A stretch of 64,000 nucleotides of DNA, from assembly GCF_007828865.1 (NCBI RefSeq), contig NZ_VIVK01000001.1, positions 5,022,001-5,086,000 of the forward strand, read 5' to 3'. The translations under genes and the position numbers were made by a program. Source of the stretch: Kribbella amoyensis (lineage in GTDB: Bacteria; Actinomycetota; Actinomycetes; Propionibacteriales; Kribbellaceae). The notes beneath the pieces were generated by a model. The model saw only the letters and a program-made list of their open reading frames with translations, did no database searches and was not told the DNA's origin. The stretch's first letter is position 1; every line of letters starts with the position of its first letter. This document shows, in pieces, positions 60,087 to 64,000 of this stretch.

Positions 60087-62374
60087 GGCTGGCCGAGAAG
60101 CTCAAGGGCAAGAAGGTCCTCGTCACCGGGGTCACCGGTTTCGTCGGCGAGGCCCTGCTGCACCGGATCATCGGCGAGCTGCCGGACACCACCGTCGTCG
60201 CGATCATCCGGCCGAAGGGCTCGCTCAAGGGCGCCGACCGGATGGCCCAGCTGTTGAAGAAGGACATCTTCAAGCCTTTCTACGGCGAGGGCACCCCGTA
60301 CGCCGACGCCGAGGCGCTGTCGGCGGCCCGGGTCGAGGTCGTCGAGGGCGACCTGGCCGACGTCCCGGCGCTGCCGCGGGACCTCGACATCGTCGTGCAC
60401 TGCGCCGGTGACGTCAGCTTCGACCCGCCGATCCACGAGGCGTTCACGACCAACGTGCTCGGTACCAAGAGCCTGCTCGAGCGCATCGTCGAGACCGAGC
60501 GCCCGGTGCACTACGTGCACATCTCCACCGCATACACCGCGGGCCGCCGGCGCGGCGCGATCCCCGAGGCCCCGGTCGACCACACCGTCGACTGGCGGTC
60601 CGAGGCCGAGGCCGGGATGGCGATGAAGGCCCGGGTCGAGGAGGCCTCCCGGTCGGCCGCGATGCTGGCGAAGTTCCGCAAGGAGTCCGAGAAGCTGCAC
60701 CGCCGGGCCGGGCACCTGACCGCGGCCGCGGACACCGAGCGGCGGCGGACCGAGTGGGTCGCGAAGAAGCTGGTCGAGACCGGCACCGAGCGGGCCCGCA
60801 GCCTCGGCTGGACCGACTGCTACACGTTCACCAAGGCGCTCGGCGAGCGCGTCGTCGAGGAGTTCGCGGCGACGCTGCCGACCTCGATCGTCCGGCCGGC
60901 CATCATCGAGTCCGCGGTGCAGAGCCCGCACCCGGGCTGGATCGAGGGCTTCAAGATGGCCGAGCCGCTGATCCTGGCCTACGGCCGCGGCGAACTGCCC
61001 GAGTTCCCGGCCAGCCCGGACTCGGTGGTCGAGATCATCCCGGTCGACCACGTCGTCGGCGCCATCTGCGCCGTGATGGCGACCGAGCCCGAGCTGTCGA
61101 AGCCGGAGTACTACCACGTCAGCTCCGGCGCCCGGAACCCGCTGACCTTCGAGCAGCTGTACGCCGGCGTCCGCGCGTACTTCTCCAAGCATCCCTTCGA
61201 CCTGGGCGAGCGCGGCGCGGTCCGGCTGCCGGTCTGGAAGTTCCCCGGCGGGGACTCGGTGGAGAGCATGCTGCGGTACGGCGAGCGCGCCCACAAGATC
61301 GCCGACCAGATCATCACCCACGTGCCGCGCGGCGAGCGCACCCGCAAGTACGCGCGCGAGCTGGACGTGCAGAAGCGCCGGATCGACTTCCTCCGCCGCT
61401 ACATGGACCTGTACTCCGAGTACGCCCAGGCCGAGCTGCAGTTCATCGACGACAACGTGCTCGCCCTGCACAACGCGCTCGAGGGGGACGACCGGGAGAA
61501 GTTCTGGTGCGACACCTCGATCGTGGACTGGCAGTACTACCTGCAGGAAACGCACTGCCCGAGCGTGACGGACTCGCTGCGCCGGCTGGACGTGGTCCGG
61601 AAGAAGCGGAACAAGGCGCTGGCCGAGTCGGCCGGCACCCTGAAGAAGGCGACGCCGTCGGAGGACGGTGAGATCATCGCCGCTTTCGACATGGACGGCA
61701 CGTTGCTGTCGTCGAACGTGATCGAGACCTACCTGTGGATGCGGCTGCCCGAGCTGGACAGCCACCAGCGGGTCGGTGAGATCGGCGCGATGCTACGCAA
61801 GCTGCCGAAGCTGATCGCCGCCGAGCGCAAGGACCGCGGTACCTTCCTGCGGACGATCTACCGCCGCTACCAGGGCGCCGACCTGGAAGAGCTGAACCGG
61901 ATCGTCGACGAGATCCTCGCCGAGCACGTGCTGGAACGCCTCAGCGGAGCGGCCGTCCGGCGGATCCGCGAGCACAAGGCGGCCGGGCACCGGACCATCC
62001 TGATCACCGGTGCGGTGCGCCCGCTGACCCGGCCGCTGGAGCCGTTGTTCGACGAGATCGTGGCGGCCGAGCTGGCCGTCGACGACCGCGGCCGCTGTAC
62101 CGGGTTCCTGACCGGCCCGCCGTTGGTCGGCGAGTCCCGGGCCGCGTGGATCAAGCACCGCGCCCGCGGTACGTCGATCGACCTGTCCCGGTCGTTCGCG
62201 TACGCCGACAGCCACTCCGACCTGCCGATGCTGACCACGGTCGGCAATCCGGTCGCCGTCTCGCCGGACGTGCCGCTGTTCCGGGCCGCCCGGGCCGCGC
62301 GCTGGCAGATCGTCGACTGGAAGACCCCGTCCACTTCGTCCCGACTGGAGATCCCCGGGGTGAACGCCCGATGA
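60083..62374 (+). CDS. fusion of extended-SDR (fatty acyl-CoA reductase-like) and HAD-IB phosphatase
   Basis: 763 residues. The N-terminal ~350 residues are an NAD(P)-binding extended SDR of the fatty-acyl-CoA-reductase (Lys2/NAD_binding_4) type: VTGVTGFVGEALL, then catalytic YTFTK (Y247, K251). A charged helical linker (about 350-525) follows. The C-terminal domain is a HAD-IB hydrolase: FDMDGTLLSSN (D534, D536), ILITGAVRPL and ADSHSDLPML. Reduction of an acyl-thioester with removal of a phosphate is a plausible but unproven pair of activities. GGAGGGG precedes the GTG; coupled to priA and to the dehydrogenase. Confidence 0.88.
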   Translation: MRLAEKLKGKKVLVTGVTGFVGEALLHRIIGELPDTTVVAIIRPKGSLKGADRMAQLLKKDIFKPFYGEGTPYADAEALSAARVEVVEGDLADVPALPRDLDIVVHCAGDVSFDPPIHEAFTTNVLGTKSLLERIVETERPVHYVHISTAYTAGRRRGAIPEAPVDHTVDWRSEAEAGMAMKARVEEASRSAAMLAKFRKESEKLHRRAGHLTAAADTERRRTEWVAKKLVETGTERARSLGWTDCYTFTKALGERVVEEFAATLPTSIVRPAIIESAVQSPHPGWIEGFKMAEPLILAYGRGELPEFPASPDSVVEIIPVDHVVGAICAVMATEPELSKPEYYHVSSGARNPLTFEQLYAGVRAYFSKHPFDLGERGAVRLPVWKFPGGDSVESMLRYGERAHKIADQIITHVPRGERTRKYARELDVQKRRIDFLRRYMDLYSEYAQAELQFIDDNVLALHNALEGDDREKFWCDTSIVDWQYYLQETHCPSVTDSLRRLDVVRKKRNKALAESAGTLKKATPSEDGEIIAAFDMDGTLLSSNVIETYLWMRLPELDSHQRVGEIGAMLRKLPKLIAAERKDRGTFLRTIYRRYQGADLEELNRIVDEILAEHVLERLSGAAVRRIREHKAAGHRTILITGAVRPLTRPLEPLFDEIVAAELAVDDRGRCTGFLTGPPLVGESRAAWIKHRARGTSIDLSRSFAYADSHSDLPMLTTVGNPVAVSPDVPLFRAARAARWQIVDWKTPSTSSRLEIPGVNAR

Positions 62375-63567
62375 TGCTCGCGCTCGAGATGTACCGGTCG
62401 CCCGCCAAGTACCTCGCGGCGAAGGCGGTCGGCGGCCGGATCCCCGGCATCCTGACCGGCCCGGCGGCCCCGCTCCGCCTGGTCACGATCAACGAACCGA
62501 AGGCCGACCGGGACGGCTGGGCGCGGATCCGCCCGATCCTGTCCGGCATCTGCGGTTCGGACCTCGGCATGGTCACCGGCAGTACCAAGCTGTACTTCTC
62601 CGCGATGGTGTCGATGCCGTTCGTCCCCGGCCACGAGGTGGTCGGCGAACTGCTCGACGACTGCGAGGACCTGCCCAAGGGCACCCGCGTCGTGATGGAC
62701 TCCGTCCTCACCTGCGCGGCCCGCGGCGTCGAGCCGTGCGTCGGTTGCTCGTCCGGCAACACGAACCGATGCGACCGGATCACGGTCGGCCACGTCGCGC
62801 CGGGGCTGCAGACCGGGTTCTGCCACGACACCGGCGGCGGCTGGGGCAACGTGATGGTCGCCCACCGCAGCCAGTTGTACGCCGTACCGGACGGGCTGTC
62901 GGACGAGCGCGCGGTACTCACCGAGCCGCTCGCGTGCGCGGTCCACACCGCGCTCAAGGCCAAGGTCGAGCCGGGCCAGTCGGTGCTGGTGAGCGGCGCC
63001 GGCGCGGTCGGCCTGTTCGCGACACTGGCGTTGCGTGAGCTGACCCAGGCCGGCCGGATCACCGTCGTCGCCAAGCACGCCCGGCAGCGCGAGCTGGCCC
63101 GGGCGTTCGGCGCCAGCGACGTGGTGGCGCCGGACGAGGTGTTCCGTGGCGTCCGCCGGGCGACCGGCGCGTTCCGGTTGACCCCGGAGATGGGCCGCGA
63201 GTTCCTGCTCGGCGGCGTCGACGTCGCCGTGGACGCGGTCGGCAGCAAGGACTCGATCGACACCGTGCTGCGGGTCACCAAGGCCGGTGGCCGGGTCGTG
63301 CTGTCGGGGATGCCGTCCACCGGGGCGGACCTGTCGCCGGTCTGGTTCCGCGAGCTGGAGCTGACCGGGACGTACGCGTCGGCGCTGGCCGAACCGAACG
63401 ACAAGCCGGCCTTCGAGACCGCGCTGGAGATTGCCGCGAAGGCCCCGCTGGACGGGATCGTCGGGGCGCGTTATCCGCTGTACCGGTGGCGTGAGGCACT
63501 GGACCACGCACAGTCCGCCGGCCGCTTGGGGACCGTCAAGGTCGCCTTCGATGTGAGGGCTTCATGA
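62371..63567 (+). CDS. zinc-dependent medium-chain alcohol dehydrogenase
   Basis: 398 residues. Catalytic-zinc motif GICGSD and GHEVVGE, four structural-zinc cysteines (CAARGVEPCVGC...NRCD), Rossmann GAGAVG. A polyol or primary-alcohol substrate fits the MDR family. ATG overlaps the fusion gene stop (ATGA), so it is in the same operon. Confidence 0.9.
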   Translation: MMLALEMYRSPAKYLAAKAVGGRIPGILTGPAAPLRLVTINEPKADRDGWARIRPILSGICGSDLGMVTGSTKLYFSAMVSMPFVPGHEVVGELLDDCEDLPKGTRVVMDSVLTCAARGVEPCVGCSSGNTNRCDRITVGHVAPGLQTGFCHDTGGGWGNVMVAHRSQLYAVPDGLSDERAVLTEPLACAVHTALKAKVEPGQSVLVSGAGAVGLFATLALRELTQAGRITVVAKHARQRELARAFGASDVVAPDEVFRGVRRATGAFRLTPEMGREFLLGGVDVAVDAVGSKDSIDTVLRVTKAGGRVVLSGMPSTGADLSPVWFRELELTGTYASALAEPNDKPAFETALEIAAKAPLDGIVGARYPLYRWREALDHAQSAGRLGTVKVAFDVRAS

Positions 63568-63603
63568 CGGGGCCGCTGAACGTACGACGAGAGAGGTTCT
63601 GAC

Positions 63604-64000
63604 ATGTCCCGGCCAGGGTTTGTGCTTGAGGTGGACGACCGCACGCCCCCGCTGCTCGTGCACAACGGCGAGGGCTTCCTGCTGGAGCGGTTCCCGCTCG
63701 GTACCCGGGTGGTGTACCCGCCGGAGGCGCTGCCGCCGGTCCGCGACGTGGAGGAGGCGATCCAGAACGCGTTGCTGAACCCGCTCGAGTCGGAGCCGCT
63801 GCCCGAACTGCTGCGGCCCGGGATGCGGCTGACCATCGCGTTCGACGACATCTCGCTGCCGCTGCCGCCGATGAAGAAGCCGGACATCCGGCAGCGCATC
63901 ATCGAGGCCGTGCTGACGATGGCGGCGGACGCCGGCGTCGACGACGTCGAGCTGATCTCCGCCAACGCGCTGCACCGCCGGCTCACCCCGAACGAGCTGC
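63604..64000 (+). CDS. LarA-like (DUF2088) protein, 3' truncated by window
   Basis: First 132 residues of a lactate-racemase-domain protein. The conserved DDxTRPTP-type motif appears as AFDDISLPLPPM, that is without the Thr-Arg, so this paralogue may not be a nickel-pincer lactate racemase. AGAGAGG 7 nt before the ATG. 36 nt after the alcohol dehydrogenase gene, on the same strand. No LarB/C/E genes are in view. Confidence 0.8.
   Translation, partial: MSRPGFVLEVDDRTPPLLVHNGEGFLLERFPLGTRVVYPPEALPPVRDVEEAIQNALLNPLESEPLPELLRPGMRLTIAFDDISLPLPPMKKPDIRQRIIEAVLTMAADAGVDDVELISANALHRRLTPNEL

Noticed and set aside
59498..61765. 755-codon minus-strand frame opposite priA and the reductase-phosphatase fusion
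   Set aside because: Shadow of two well supported genes; no motif.
1..64000. CRISPR arrays, tRNA or rRNA genes, prophage or intact IS
   Set aside because: No regularly spaced direct repeats, cloverleaf-like sequences, rRNA segments, integrase or transposase genes were seen on either strand.

Overview
The window is a high-GC actinobacterial chromosome segment. Gene content, gene order and strong G/C third-position bias suggest a Propionibacteriales (Kribbella/Nocardioides-like) organism; this is inference from composition and synteny, not from a marker gene. Almost every base is coding. I saw no rRNA, tRNA, CRISPR array, intact insertion sequence or prophage.

Layout. (1) 1-8.7 kb: end of a prolyl-oligopeptidase gene, a minus-strand group (PLP enzyme with a SAM-IV-like riboswitch leader, ceramidase-like protein, BadF-type sugar kinase), then DinB-like, secreted DUF6351 and DUF4184 genes. 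(2) 8.7-17.1 kb: conserved core ftsK - membrane protein - rodZ-like - rimO - pgsA - cinA - clgR, converging on a DUF4262 gene with a perfect SOS box. (3) 17.2-22.6 kb: coupled lhr helicase and nei glycosylase. (4) 22.6-33.8 kb: lppM-like, DUF3046, MMPL transporter, GrpB, an EcsC-like gene divergent from recA, recA-recX, Nudix, an Rv0909-like protein and rny (RNase Y) behind a long leader. (5) 33.8-38.6 kb: minus-strand accessory and metabolic genes, including an arsR-AHSA1-reductase cassette, a glutaryl-CoA-dehydrogenase-like gene and a glutamine amidotransferase. (6) 38.7-42.4 kb: the isoprenoid/protease operon dxr - rip (M50) - ispG. (7) 42.4-49.1 kb: an accessory stretch of small regulators and their targets (vapBC, nucleosidase, merR-thioredoxin, CGNR, a 54-residue RHH regulator, VOC proteins, GNAT, MFS) containing a 169-bp palindromic mobile-element-like repeat; it appears to separate ispG from its usual GNAT neighbour. 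(8) 49.1-53.7 kb: DUF4081/GNAT, M14 carboxypeptidase, DoxX, proS. (9) 53.7-59.3 kb: intergenic palindromic repeats, GNAT, TSUP exporter, slipin, an unknown protein, methyltransferase, P450. (10) 59.3-64 kb: priA (hisA), then an overlapping set: an acyl-CoA-reductase/HAD phosphatase fusion, a zinc alcohol dehydrogenase and the start of a LarA-like gene.

How it works together. DNA repair and SOS are prominent (recA, recX, lhr, nei, two LexA boxes). Envelope and proteostasis genes (ftsK, rodZ-like, pgsA, clgR, rip) sit together as in other Actinobacteria. At least thirteen genes carry a TANNNT -10 element only 6-7 nt before their start codon and so probably give leaderless transcripts; this was used to choose several starts. 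The most interesting unexplained items are the 169-bp CTAG-ended palindrome that supplies the stop codons of two convergent genes, the SOS-box-controlled DUF4262 gene, the RHH operator between divergent VOC genes, and the reductase-phosphatase fusion operon with a divergent LarA paralogue.
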